DNA of 64,000 nucleotides, from contig PSMW01000016.1 of assembly GCA_040290295.1 (NCBI GenBank), forward strand, positions 14,324-78,323, given 5' to 3'. Shown here one piece after another: positions 53,537 to 64,000 of this stretch. The translations under genes and the position numbers were made by a program. How positions within the stretch are numbered: the stretch's first letter is position 1; each line of letters begins with the position of its first letter. Under the pieces are notes generated by a model. That model did not search any database, was not told the DNA's origin, and saw nothing but the letters and a program-made list of their open reading frames with translations. Source of the stretch: CAADGV01 sp040290295 (GTDB taxonomy: Bacteria; Bacteroidota; Ignavibacteria; UBA10030; UBA6906).

Positions 53537-56174
53537 ATGAAGCTGAACAGACCGTGGTTTCCAAACCGGCGAACTGCATCGACAGTCAGCGGCTTCCTTC
53601 TCATGCTGAGTCTGATATCAAAAACAGAAGCACAACAGCAAACATCTCCCGATACGGTTTTTACTATCTCATCACGTGGCTTGACAAGCAGCGCGATAGT
53701 CGCCTCGCCGTATCCTGAGCGTAGAGAATTCCTCTCACTTCTTCCGGGCGTCATCGAGTTGAACGGAGCGTTACACATTCGCGGAGGGCGCCAGTACGAT
53801 ATCGGCTACGCGATCGACGGCGCTCCGGTCACGAACCGCTTCTCGGGTACTTCCGAACTTCACGTCATTCCGGAAGCCATCGAGGAACTCACCCTCGAGC
53901 GAAGCGCGCTCGGGCTGGACTGCGGCTTTGCCACCAGCGGTCTGGTTTCGACACGCATGCGTAAGGGCGGCGACGAACTGAAAGTCCGAGCGACAGTCCT
54001 GACCGACAACATCGTCAAGACGGGAAATGAGTTCTTGAAGACGACATCCTTCGGCTACCGAACAAGCATTCTGACCGCAGAGGGTACGGTTCCTTTCGCG
54101 GAAGGGATTCGGTTCTTCCTCGCCGGCGAGAATCATTATGTGCGAAACAAGCAGGCAATGTTCTTGGATGCGTTTCGGTACGACAGTCTCAGGACCGATC
54201 AGGGAGATGGGAGACCAGGCAGCTTGCTACCGGGGTCCATCACATTCTCACAGAACTTCATCCCCAACAACTGGAACGAACGCAACACGTTCAATGGAAC
54301 CCTAGCCTATGATGGACTCCCTGTTCGCCTTGCATTGAGCGGCATCTATCAGGTGAAGACGTTCACGGAAGGAGCCGAGTGGCCCACGGCGCTTGTCCGT
54401 ATCTTCAACCAATGGCGCGTTCCAAGGAGGCAGATAACCAGCGGCTTCTTCACACTCGCAGGTTCGACGACACTCGAGGAGATGATCGACTTCGACGCTT
54501 CCATCACACACTACGCGCGATCATCTCGCATGTTCGACCCGGACTTCGGCGAAGAGTGGACGCTGTACAGTGATAGCATCGCCAACGCTCAACGTGGCTA
54601 TACAGAATTCCGCTCCCGATGGAAACCGCCATTGGACTATAGTGTGATCGAGGGTTTTCGAATCAGACACCCGTCCGCCCCCAATCCTTCGTACTCGAAA
54701 GACGATCAGAGTGTTTGGATTTTTTCTGCGAAAGCGGCTGTGCATCCTTTCGATTCCTGGACGATTACCGTTGGTGGATCGTACGAACGATGGACGATGA
54801 GGAGATTCTCCGTTGAGAATGAAGAGGATGAGGTCTCTGTTCGGATGGGACGGTCAAACTCCGCGGTCGTTTTCGAGTCCGCAAGAACGAAGATTGCTCC
54901 TGGGCTGCATCGTGCCTATCAATCATTACGGATACGATGTTGACGGCAATGTAGCCGACAGCGGATTGGAAGAACCGATGTGACCAGATTTTGCATCGGC
55001 ATACGTTGGGGGCAAGTACTCGACGGACGAGCTTGTTCTCGAGGCAGGAATTCGCTACGAGTTTTTCGATCCACGTTTCTTGGCGCCGCCTGATCCACGA
55101 AATATTCCTTTCGATACTCAACTCGATGTGGTGGATGAAAACCAATTCGTTCGTTCGAAGGGTGTAGGGTTCGTCCTGCCTCGGTTCCATCTCACCTATC
55201 TGCTCGACGATCACTCACGCGTGTTTACCTCTTACAGGAAGTATGCTCAGATGCCGCCGTTGATGGAGTGGTACTCCAGCGCAGGCTTCCTCAGCCGTAC
55301 GATTTCGCCATCGTACCGCGGCAGTATCGCCTATCCTCCCCCTGCCGGATTCCTTACCCGACCCGAGCGCAGTACACACGCGGAGCTTGGCATCAAGCAC
55401 TCGGCAGGGAAGGTGAAGCTTCATGCGGTCGTCTTCATGCGCGATGCAGACGAATTGCTGATGGTCACTCGCGTCAAGGAGCAAGGAACGGTCTTCGGCA
55501 GCGGATACGCTGCCTTCATGAACGGCGACTACACATCGACCAAAGGATTGGAAGTGAGTCTCTCCCTCACCAGAACTGCCGGGTTCGCCGCAGCGCTGTT
55601 CTATTCGCTCACTAATGCGAAAGGTACCGCGTCCAACCCGAGAAGCAATCTCGGCAAGATCGAGCAATCTCTTCCGCTGGAATTCTTTCTCGCACCGCTG
55701 GACTATCAGCCGGCGCACCACGCCGTGGTGCTGCTCGATTATCGTTCGCCAAAGGAGGATGGCTTTTTCTCCGGCTTTCACTGTGGCGTTGTCCTCTCAT
55801 ACAACAGCGGACACCCATACACGCGCATCGCGTTACCAACGTTTGGTGGTATGGCAAATCCATGGAACAACGGCGTGCAGGGACTCCTCGACTCCCGCTC
55901 TGCCATACCTTTGGAGCCTGAGAACGCATCGTCAACATCCGGTACGTTCACCATCGATGTCAGAATCGGAAAGGAGTTCACCGTGGGGCCTGTGGCGATG
56001 GAGTTGTACGCCCTTGCGTTGAACCTCCTCGACACCAAGAACATCATCAATGTGTATCCCACAACGGGTAGCGCGCAGGATGATGGATGGCTCGGACGTG
56101 CAGCCGAGTTCGGTGTCTCGTCCAATCCCATGTACGCAGAGTTCTATCATACCATCAATCTCAACAATCGATGA
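53537..56174 (+). pseudogene. TonB-receptor-like outer-membrane protein, interrupted
   Basis: The coding region starts at ATG 53537 (signal peptide SGFLLMLSLISKTEAQ) with a plug-like part: LLPGVIELNGALHIRGGRQ, AIDGAPV and VIPEAIEELTLE. The barrel follows. The frame ends at 54943 after a +1 shift near 54895-54915. The shifted frame reads IVPINHYGYDVDG and then meets TGA at 54981-54983, before continuing PDFASAYVGGKYS in the barrel to a C-terminus ITHTINLNNR-like end at 56174. About 870 aa in all. Two lesions suggest decay or assembly errors. Confidence 0.7.
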
Positions 56175-56248
56175 GCTTACACGTCCGTTACAGGTAATGA
56201 TCTTTTCGGTTCTCCACGGCAACTTCGACTTGGAATGAGGATAGCCCT

Positions 56249-59200
56249 ATGAAACATGCTACTGCGTGATTGCTCGTCAGCGTAAATCTTTGCATTTCGT
56301 ATGGGCAAGACCGCCCACAGGTCACGCATCCTCACACGCCCTTGATAGGCTCAGCCGCTCGGAACTATCAGATCCTCAACATCAATAACTTTCGGGGGTG
56401 GATATCGAGCGACGGACAATGGGGTGACACTCCCACCGGCTTCGAAGGTGTGAGATTCCCCGGACAAACCGGGGTGGTCATGTACGTCGGTGGTTTCTTG
56501 TGGGCGGCGAAAGCGTTCACCGATTCGGCACTGACACAGCCGGCACCACCACACACCATTCGAGTCGGGGCACAAACATATAACGTGGGAACGCAAGCAG
56601 GATGGGTGGAGGGATTTGGAAGCAATGCACGCCCCATCAACCCAAGCGATCCCCGTGTACGCATCTATCGCATCCGTCGGGATTTTCGAGAGCTTTCAAA
56701 CGGCGATCTTTTGCAGGAGGCTTCCGACTTTTTCCAGATTCCTCCATCCCAAGTGACCTACATCGACCATATCCAGCCACTGCTTGCGCAATACGAAAGG
56801 GATTGGAACGAGTGGCCCGTCGAACACGGTGCACCCTACATCGAGCGAAATGGTATCCCGGGTTATCAGCCGCCCCCGTCCTTTCAATCAGCACGTGAAT
56901 TGATCGAGCACAACTACGACGAGCCGGGCATCGCCGGTGCTGACCCAAACTCTCCTGCAGACCAAGTCGTCTTCACGGTGTACAACGATCTCAATCCGAG
57001 TTGGACGGTAAGCCTCTACGGCTCCAATCCTTTAGGTTTGGAGGTACAACTCACTGCCTGGGCATATAAGCCATCGAAGTCCGCAGAGAGAGGCAACATC
57101 GTCTCTGAGCGGGTTCGCATCATCAACAAAGGCGGGGTGGATGTTGGCGGCGGCTTAAAACAAACGCTCTATCTCGATAGCCTGTTCGTTGCAAAGTGGA
57201 TGGATTCGGACCTTGGGGCTTTTGGAGATGACCTCCTCGGTTGCGATACCCTTCGCCAAATGGCGTACACCTACAATGCATATTCGAACGATCGGGTGTT
57301 TCAAGAATTCAATCTCCCACCGCCCGCCGTCGGTTGGTCGTTGCTGCAAGGACCGATGGTTCGTGGCGGTGCAACGGACACAGCCATTTTCAACTTCGCT
57401 GTACGTCGCGGCATGCGAAATTTGCCAATGACATCCTTCTCACCCAAGGGCAGCGGCACCGGCTTTTCCGATCCTCCGTTCGGCTACGAAGGAACATTAC
57501 GATGGTGGCGATGGATTCAAGGATATATTCCCGATCCTTCCACAACGCCATGGCGAATGTATCCCAGCGGTCCGTTCGCTCCGACGTTCTTCCCGTTTTG
57601 GGGCGATCCGGTAACTCGGCAAGGATTTATTGATGGACAAAGGACATCGTATTCGTTCTGGCCTGGGGACCGTCGGTTCAGCATGAACAGCGGTCCGTTT
57701 CGACTTGCACCCGGCGACACGCAGGAAGTTGTCATCGCAATGATCGGTGGCTTGGGGGCAGACAATCTTACCAGCATTACAGCGTTGCGTTTCTTCCACC
57801 GCTTTGCGGAACAATCGCAGCGCACACTGTTCGCGGGAATGGTTCCACCACCGGCACCCCATGTGAAGCTTACAGAATTGGATGGGGAAGTGATTCTCGA
57901 ATGGGGTTCGAACCTTTCGCGCATACAAGAGATCGAATCCTTTGCAAATCTCTTTCATCGCTTCGAAGGATACAACGTCTATCAACTCCCGCGCGCGAAC
58001 GCTCCGCTGAGCGCAGGAAAGCGCATCGCAACATTCGATATCGTCAATGGCGTGCTTAGGATTATTGGTGAACAGTACGACGTTCAGTCCGGACTTGGAG
58101 TTCCCGTTCCGATCCAGGATGGAACCGACTCCGGCATCCGCCGATACCTCCGTGTTACAACCAATGCTTTTGCCAGTGGAGAGGAGAATCGGCGGTTGCC
58201 CAATGGGCAAGAATAGATCTTTGCCGTCACCTCCTACACCTATGCGCCGAATCCGAGAACTGAGCCGCGCTCGCTCGAGTCTTCTCCGACAATTATCCGC
58301 GCGAGACCGCGCGTTCCCTTCGGCACGCGCCTCTCAACTCATCATAGCGATACGCTCACGATCCGCCATAGCGGTGTGGCGACGGGAGGCGTTCTGCCTC
58401 TTGTGATCGATCCTCTTGCTGCTACAGGAGACGAGTATCGCGTTGGCTTCGAGACCGCCGGTGATACGACAACTTGGTTCCTCCAGAACCTCACACAAAA
58501 TCGTCGGGTGTTGGATCGACAACCGATCGTGCCGGAATCGTTCACCATCGTTGAAGGGGGCGTGCTCCTGTACATGTTCAAACCACCTGATGGGCTGAAG
58601 CGCGAGGATCAGTTTACCACCGGTGACACATCGCAATGGGGGTGGCGGGTCACTTCAGGATCCCGTCTCGTGACGTGGGTGAACGCAAGCGACTTGTCGC
58701 TCGAGGGTTTTCGCGGGGCTGCGGGATGGACATCGCCGTACAGTTTGTTCCAAGGCGGCACGATGGCGGTTCCTCCTTACAGGTTGAAGAATCTCGAAAT
58801 TCGGTTTGCCGCAGCCGACACCAGTGGGGCCTTCCAGTCGCAAGATCCGAACGCGTCCTATGCTTATCGCTATGGGAGACGCTTCAACGAACCGCCGGCG
58901 CGCCCCGAGTTCGCTCCGTTTATTATCAACCCTTCAGCAGGCTACGCGTATCAAGATTACACGCTGAGCATGCCGTTGGCGGTGTATGATATCGACTCTT
59001 CACCGCCGCGACGACTTGCAGTCGGATTTCTGGAGAACAATGTCGCCGGCGGCAGCGTCAACGGCCGCTATTGGCCCCCCACGAGCGAAACCAACAACGT
59101 TACATCCTCCGGACCGCGTGAGTGGCTTTTCATCTTCGACGCAGACTATGACGCTGCTGCACCCAATCCACTTCTACACGTGGACCTCCTTGCCGCTCAA

Positions 59201-59681
59201 GATGCCTCGGTGATGTACATGGCAACGTGGAATCGTTTCGCAAGGTCTTGGACGAGTGAGAATGCCATGACACTTCATCCGCATAAGCCGTTCACACCAC
59301 AGGATCGGTACGACTATCGAACCCTGGCTCCCGAAAAAAACACTCGCGCTACAGAAGGCATCTGCTGAACGTGCCGGGGTTTTCCCGAGCCCCTACTATG
59401 CCGGACAGACGCCTGGACCATTTGCGCAAGGTCGCTTCGTTACGTTCAACAATCTTCCGCCGAAGGCAATCATTCGCATCTTCACCATCGCCGGGCACGC
59501 CGTGCGCACGTTGAGGAAAGACGATCCTTCTCAATTTCTTGAATGGGATTTGAGGAACGAAGGGGGTGCGCTGGTTGCCAGCGGAATGTACTTGTGCTAC
59601 GTGGAAATGCCGGAGATCGGTGCAACAAAAATCGTGAAGCTCGGCGTGATTCAAGAAGCGGCATTGCCGACCATGCAGTGA
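56249..59681 (+). pseudogene. Large T9SS-sorted surface protein gene with three lesions
   Basis: The gene starts at ATG 56249 with GAGGA 10 bases upstream. Lesion 1 is TGA at 56267-56269 (codon 7) in the signal peptide MKHATA*LLVSVNLCISYGQ; a TTG restart at 56270 might rescue it. Lesion 2 is TAG at 58214-58216 in NGQE*IFAVTSYTYAPNP, where Tyr is expected. Lesion 3 is an A7 run at 59334-59340 that shifts +1; with six As the frame continues to VFPSPYYAGQ and a T9SS-like sorting tail ending at 59681. Restored, the protein is about 1140 aa. The body is of unknown fold, with FN3-like beta regions. Confidence 0.75.
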
Positions 59682-59744
59682 ACCGCGCAGACGGCTGCGT
59701 CCGTCCATCTCATTCAATGCCGAAGAACCTGACGTGGCGGCGAC

Positions 59745-61559
59745 TCAAGATTTCCAGTACTCATCCCATCGCTCGTCCACCCGCTTTTGCACGTCATCGG
59801 TCATCCGAAGCGGCTTTGGGTAGCCCGGTTTCCATGTCGCGTCGATGCCCATCACGCCGTTGTACACCGGACTGATGCCCACGAGCCGTTGATCGGTGAA
59901 CAGAACATCGCGTTCGCAATCGAACCGCGTGAACACACCCCAGATGTAATTCTCCCGGTCGCGCAGGTCCACATCTTCGCTCACCACCGCGACGATGGGA
60001 ATGCCGACAAGCTCGGGAAGCTGGACGAGCTTTTGAAGAACTTCTCTCCCCGTTGTTGCTTCTGCAACGTGCTGTCCCTCCCTCTCGAGCGCACCGAGCG
60101 CTGATGCCACTTTCACTAACAGGAGTGCATCGTGAACGAGTTGCGCATCGAGAATACGACGGTCTGCGCTGATCACCTTGTGGCGATCGAAGCTCGACGC
60201 GGGAAGGGGCTGGCGTTCTCGTCGCTTGCGCGTCGCGTCGAGAATCATCTTGCTGCCGAGATTCATCGTGTAGCTGGTAAAATCCAGCGTATCGAGCGGT
60301 ACTTTGGGAATCATCACAAAGTCATAATGCGGATCGAAGTACTGCTTCACTTCGTGCATTACCGCATCGAAACTGCGGACGTTCACGCCCTCGGAAACGA
60401 GAATCAGGCACTTCGTGAGTGAGAGTTGCGACATCCCCATCAAGCCGAGAGCAGTTTTCATGGCTTCCTTCGCGTAGCGCTGATCGACCGCCACAACGAG
60501 GAGATTGTGAAAGCCCGCCTCATAGTACGCCCACATATCGGTGATCTCGTGATGAATAAGGCGCGCGAGCGGACCGAGGATCATCTGTGTTGCATCGCCC
60601 ATCCACTTATCTTCCATCGGTGGAATCCCCACAACGGTCGCAGGATACACAGGGTCTTTCCGATGGGTCAGAGCGGTAAGATGAAATACGGGAAACTCCG
60701 CGGCGTGCGAATAGTGTCCAAAGTGATCGCCGAAAGGTCCTTCCCAACGACGTTCGTGCAGAGGGACGTATCCTTCGAGAACGAACTCTGCGTTTGCAGG
60801 CACGGCAATCGGAATGGTTTTCCCTCTCACAAACACCGTTCGTTTGCCGCGGAGAAATCCGGCAAACATCGCTTCGTCGATATTCTCCGGCAGTGCGGCA
60901 ATGGTCGCAAGCAACAACGCCAGATCGGTCCCGAGGGCGACCGCAAGCGGAAACTCCTTGCCGAGCTTCTCTGCCTGATAGTAATGGAACCCTCCTCCTT
61001 TCTGTATCTGCCAGTGCATGCCGGTGGTTTGCGCATCGAACACGTGCATGCGATACATTCCCATGTTTCGCTTGCCGGAGCGCGGATCGTAGGTGACGAC
61101 CTGCGGCAGCGTGATGAAGCGACCACCGTCCTCGGGCCAGCAGGTAAGGATGGGAAGGTCATCGAGGTTCGGCGATGCGACGACGTGCTGCGACACTGCT
61201 GAGCGAACGATCCGAATCGGCGTGTGCAGAAAACGCTGTGTGAGCGACGCATGCTTGAAGACCGTCGAGGGCTTCGGCGGCAGTGCCTCGCCGAGAAACG
61301 TGATCAACTCTTCGCCCAGTTGCTGCGGATGCTTTTGCAATGCAAGCTCGCACCGGCGATCGCTGGCGAGCACGTTGATCACGAGCGGATACTTGGAGCC
61401 TTTGACGCGTTCGAACCACAACGCGGGCTTCTGTTCCTTGATCGCCCGCGTGGCAATTGCCGTGACCTCGAGATACGGATCGACTTCCACCTTGACACGG
61501 TGGAGTTCGCCGACCGATTCGAGATAGCGAGCGAAGTCACCAAGAGTGCAGAATGTCAT
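59745..61559 (-). CDS. UbiD-family decarboxylase (probable MqnL)
   Basis: This 604-aa UbiD-type enzyme decarboxylates aromatic acids with prenylated FMN. NMGMYRMHVFD (about 164), ALGTDLALLLA and the metal-ligand GPFGDHFGHYS are the family landmarks. With the UbiX and UbiA homologues upstream on the same strand it likely forms the late steps of futalosine-pathway menaquinone synthesis (MqnL, MqnM, MqnP). No other mqn genes are in the window, so that pathway assignment is inferred. Confidence 0.8.
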   Translation of the reverse strand: MTFCTLGDFARYLESVGELHRVKVEVDPYLEVTAIATRAIKEQKPALWFERVKGSKYPLVINVLASDRRCELALQKHPQQLGEELITFLGEALPPKPSTVFKHASLTQRFLHTPIRIVRSAVSQHVVASPNLDDLPILTCWPEDGGRFITLPQVVTYDPRSGKRNMGMYRMHVFDAQTTGMHWQIQKGGGFHYYQAEKLGKEFPLAVALGTDLALLLATIAALPENIDEAMFAGFLRGKRTVFVRGKTIPIAVPANAEFVLEGYVPLHERRWEGPFGDHFGHYSHAAEFPVFHLTALTHRKDPVYPATVVGIPPMEDKWMGDATQMILGPLARLIHHEITDMWAYYEAGFHNLLVVAVDQRYAKEAMKTALGLMGMSQLSLTKCLILVSEGVNVRSFDAVMHEVKQYFDPHYDFVMIPKVPLDTLDFTSYTMNLGSKMILDATRKRRERQPLPASSFDRHKVISADRRILDAQLVHDALLLVKVASALGALEREGQHVAEATTGREVLQKLVQLPELVGIPIVAVVSEDVDLRDRENYIWGVFTRFDCERDVLFTDQRLVGISPVYNGVMGIDATWKPGYPKPLRMTDDVQKRVDERWDEYWKS

Positions 61560-61653
61560 GTGTTCAGAGATTGGTTGGAAAGATGGTGTATGAGCGCCGG
61601 TTCAGCGTCATGAAACGCGCGCAAGGGTACGAACCTGCGCGCCATGATCAAGG

Positions 61654-62205
61654 TTACTCGAACTCTTCTGCACGCCAACCCTTTGCATTGCTCAACCCAA
61701 GTTGATGCAGAACTTTGTCGGTGAAGGCACCGACGTACTCCTCGACGGTCTTGGGCAGATAGTACATCGGTGGAGAGATGGGCATGACGACCGCGCCGTA
61801 GCGGGACAGTTGCGCGCATTGTTCTAACGAGAGTGTGGACATCGGCGTCTCGCGTACGCAGATGATGAGTTTGTATCCTTCCTTCAGACACACTTGCGCC
61901 GTGCGCGTGATGAGCGTATCGCCTAATCCCGATGCAATCTTTCCGATGGTCGAGGTCGATGCCGGAAGAATCACGAACGCATCGAAGCGGTTCGATCCCG
62001 ATGCCATGGGAGCAGTCAGGTCGTCGTCCGAGAATTGCTTCTTGATGTACGGCTTCAAGTCTTTGTCGCTCATGTTCAACTCATCACGCAGCAACACCTT
62101 TCCCCATGCACTGACGATGAGATATTTTTCTGCACTGCATCGCTTCAGAAAATCCAAAGCGTACACCGCGCCCGACGAACCGGTGATACCGACGACGATC
62201 TTCAT
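61654..62205 (-). CDS. ubiX: UbiX-family flavin prenyltransferase (probable MqnM)
   Basis: This 183-aa flavin prenyltransferase makes prenyl-FMN cofactor for UbiD. GITGSSGAVYALDFL at the start binds FMN; ILPASTSTIGKIASGLGDTL and VRETPMSTLSLEQC fit the family. The ATG overlaps the UbiA stop by ATGA, and the UbiD gene follows 94 bases on. The three-gene order strengthens each assignment. Confidence 0.9.
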   Translation of the reverse strand: MKIVVGITGSSGAVYALDFLKRCSAEKYLIVSAWGKVLLRDELNMSDKDLKPYIKKQFSDDDLTAPMASGSNRFDAFVILPASTSTIGKIASGLGDTLITRTAQVCLKEGYKLIICVRETPMSTLSLEQCAQLSRYGAVVMPISPPMYYLPKTVEEYVGAFTDKVLHQLGLSNAKGWRAEEFE

Positions 62206-63035
62206 ACCCGCACACCTACCATCACCATAGCGAAAACGGAGAATCCTGCAACCGCGTTGATCTTGAAGAATGCCAGCTCCACATCATCCGCTTTCTGTTG
62301 CTCCAGATAGAGAAGGTATCCGGTCAGCAGAAGCAGCGGGAGTGCAAGCAACGACAGTGGCGAGAGAACGAACAACGCTACGAGAAACATGAACGCGAGA
62401 AGATGAAACAATCCCGAAAACTTCAGCGCCGTCTCCCTACCGAACCGAGCAGGAAACGAGTAGAGCGATTCCTTCTTATCGAACTCTTCGTCGAGTGTCG
62501 CATAGATGATGTCGAAACCCGCAACCCAGAAGAGCGTGAAGAGCGCAAGCAGTGCCGGCTCCAGAAGGCGGTCGAATGAAGGCGAAACGGCAAACCAGCC
62601 GCCCAACGGTCCCATCGCCAAGCCTAACCCAACACCAAAATGGGCAAGCGGCGTGTAGCGCTTCATCGTCGGATAAATAATGAAGATCAGCAAGGGAATG
62701 GGCGAGAGCGCAAAGCAGAAGTCCGAAATAACATACGCCGAGCCGAAATACAAAGCCAGTCCAGCAAACATCACCCATCCCGCCTCCCACAGCGTCATCC
62801 GTCCGCTGGGCAAGTCCCGCATCGCCGTGCGTGGATTGCGTGCATCGATGTTCCGATCGATGATGCGGTTGAGTGCAAACGCGACCGTGCGAGCGCCTGT
62901 TGCGGCTGTCAGCACCAGTATAAACAAGCCGATAGATGGCAGCCTCTCGCGTGAACCCAGCAGCACGCCGCTGTATATGAGCGGCAGTGAAAAAAGGGTG
63001 TGCTCGATCTTAACAAACGAGAAAAATTTCTTCAT
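62202..63035 (-). CDS. UbiA-family prenyltransferase (probable MqnP)
   Basis: This 277-aa integral membrane protein prenylates an aromatic acid. The first Asp motif is NRIIDRNID (N56, D60, D64) and the second is in DIIYATLDEEFDKKE. About nine helices are seen. The grouping with UbiX and UbiD and the sequence style match the MqnP subgroup. ATG 63035 is used; no good Shine-Dalgarno is visible. It diverges from the propeller sensor gene over a 189-base spacer. Confidence 0.82.
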   Translation of the reverse strand: MKKFFSFVKIEHTLFSLPLIYSGVLLGSRERLPSIGLFILVLTAATGARTVAFALNRIIDRNIDARNPRTAMRDLPSGRMTLWEAGWVMFAGLALYFGSAYVISDFCFALSPIPLLIFIIYPTMKRYTPLAHFGVGLGLAMGPLGGWFAVSPSFDRLLEPALLALFTLFWVAGFDIIYATLDEEFDKKESLYSFPARFGRETALKFSGLFHLLAFMFLVALFVLSPLSLLALPLLLLTGYLLYLEQQKADDVELAFFKINAVAGFSVFAMVMVGVRV

Positions 63036-63224
63036 GTGTGCATTGAGAATGTGGCTTAATATAGCCATTTCCATGTGCAGGTACAAAGAAGGACCCGCAA
63101 CTGCTCGCGGGTTGTGCACACTCGCCCGTGGTTCCTCCTCGAGGATCGTTCGCTCTTGAATCAGAGAATTCTCCTGAGTAGATTTTGTCGTCGTTCCTTT
63201 CCTTCTGCATCCGAGATTTTCGTC

Positions 63225-64000
63225 ATGCTCTTGCGGCTGTCGGTTGTGCTGTTTCTTGCGGGCATCTCCATTGCCGAAACGGCTCGGTGCTCGCTTCGCT
63301 TTCAGCGCTTCACCTACGCCGACGGCTTGTCCGATCTCACCATCAACGCCATTGTTCAGAATAGCACCGGATTTCTTTGGATCGCTACGCACAACGGCAT
63401 GAACCGATTCGACAGCGCACGCTTTCGCATCTTTCTTCGCGATCGTACCGACTCCACTTCTTTCGTTCACGACGATGTGAGGCAACTGCTTGTCGATTCG
63501 AGAGGAACACTGTGGGTCGGGACGAGTCAAGGCTTGTGCACATACGATCCTCTCCGCGAGCGATTCCATCGCGTGCGTTTGTCCGACTCAACGACCTACG
63601 TTTCCGAAGACATCAATGGACTCGTGGAGGATCGTGATGGATTTCTCTGGGTAGCTATTGCGGGTGGAGGGGTACTCAGGCTCGATCCGCGCACGCATCG
63701 CTTCCTCCGATACGTTCACGATCCTTCCGACTCCTCCACGCTCAGCAGCAACACCATCGGCGAGCTTCTGCTCGATCGAGACGCATATCTCTGAGTGGGG
63801 ACACTCGACAACGGATTGAACCGCCTCGATACCAAGACGGGAGCAGTGACAAGGTTCCTTCACCAACCCGGCAACGCAGCGAGCATCGGTGGTGGAAGAA
63901 TCGAATCGCTCGCGCTCGACAATGACGGCACCGTCTGGATCGGAACCCAGTATGGCGGACTCAACAGGTATGTGCCTGAATCCGGCAGCTTCGAACGCTT
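63225..64000 (+). pseudogene. Two-component-regulator propeller protein, in-frame TGA, 3' end outside window
   Basis: The gene starts at ATG 63225 (signal MLLRLSVVLFLAGISIAE). Propeller repeats follow in step: GFLWIATHNGMNRF, GTLWVGTSQGL, GFLWVAIAGGGVLRLD, then DRDAYL*VGTLDNGLNRLD and GTVWIGTQYGGLNRY. The TGA at 63792-63794 sits exactly where the other repeats have Trp, so TGG to TGA is nearly certain. Such propellers usually precede a histidine kinase, which would lie beyond base 64000. As written, translation ends after residue 189. Confidence 0.8.

Noticed and set aside
49643..64000. Recoding of TGA or TAG as sense codons
   Set aside because: Many intact genes end at TGA, TAG or TAA with normal family length (e.g. 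hslV TGA, mrp TAG). The in-frame stops are limited to a few exported genes, so a genome-wide reassignment is not supported.
1..64000. tRNA, rRNA, CRISPR arrays or insertion sequences
   Set aside because: No cloverleaf, repeat-spacer pattern, transposase or terminal inverted repeats were recognised on reading; the 15-residue repeats are protein-coding.

Overview
The window is about 64 kb of moderately GC-rich bacterial chromosome with mixed strands and dense coding. It looks like a relative of the Bacteroidota/Ignavibacteria/Kapabacteria group. The reasons are: a DUF3109 protein next to rpoN; a PorV/PorQ-type outer-membrane protein; C-terminal type IX secretion (T9SS) sorting domains of the NYPNPFNPTT and VFPSPYYAGQ kinds; two-component-regulator propeller repeats; TonB-dependent receptors; and possible Bacteroidota-style promoters. 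Genus and species cannot be read from the sequence. A run of 26 Ns (43577-43602) shows that the contig is a scaffold, so isolated frame lesions must be treated with caution.

Layout. 1-4469 (minus): NifU-like domain (cut by the window edge), Mrp/ApbC Fe-S carrier, Kbl, RsmB, RpmE. 4622-9542: a PorV-like protein (+) converging on a minus operon of FN3 lipoprotein, CPBP protease, TPR protein and ZIP transporter. 9671-15939 (minus): GlyRS, an anchored hypothetical, crotonase, RmlA-long, a DUF2520 dehydrogenase, and the MEMO1/AMMECR1 pair. 16095-23155 (plus): GlmM, a lone EutN/CcmL shell-vertex protein, DprA, DUF3109, RpoN, HslV, HslU. 23324-28203 (plus): a four-gene envelope cluster with a GldL-like two-TM/coiled-coil protein, a GldM-like single-TM periplasmic protein and two paralogous outer-membrane barrels, the second frameshifted. 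28254-42424 (minus): LptD, RarA, FtsB-like, a YfaP remnant, Ddl, class II aldolase, TlpA-like, redoxin, Asd, LysA, an aminotransferase relic, XerD and a 7TM-HD phosphodiesterase. 42602-46182 (minus): three exported haem-motif proteins and a T9SS cargo protein. 46916-59681: lipoprotein, TonB receptor, a nonsense-interrupted beta-propeller lipoprotein, S9 peptidase, thioesterase, and two large interrupted surface-protein genes. 59745-63035 (minus): UbiD, UbiX and UbiA homologues, probably MqnL/M/P of the futalosine menaquinone route. 63225-64000: the start of a propeller sensor interrupted by an in-frame TGA.

Two themes stand out. First, the GldL/GldM-like pair with two coiled-coil-bearing outer-membrane barrels looks like a trans-envelope, proton-driven machine that differs from the usual gldKLMN order. 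Second, single-lesion disruptions (TGA or TAG stops in frame, one-base shifts) occur in five surface or secreted-protein genes while the housekeeping genes appear intact. The lesions may be contingency loci, genuine decay or assembly error. The many normal TGA, TAG and TAA gene ends in the window argue against stop-codon reassignment.
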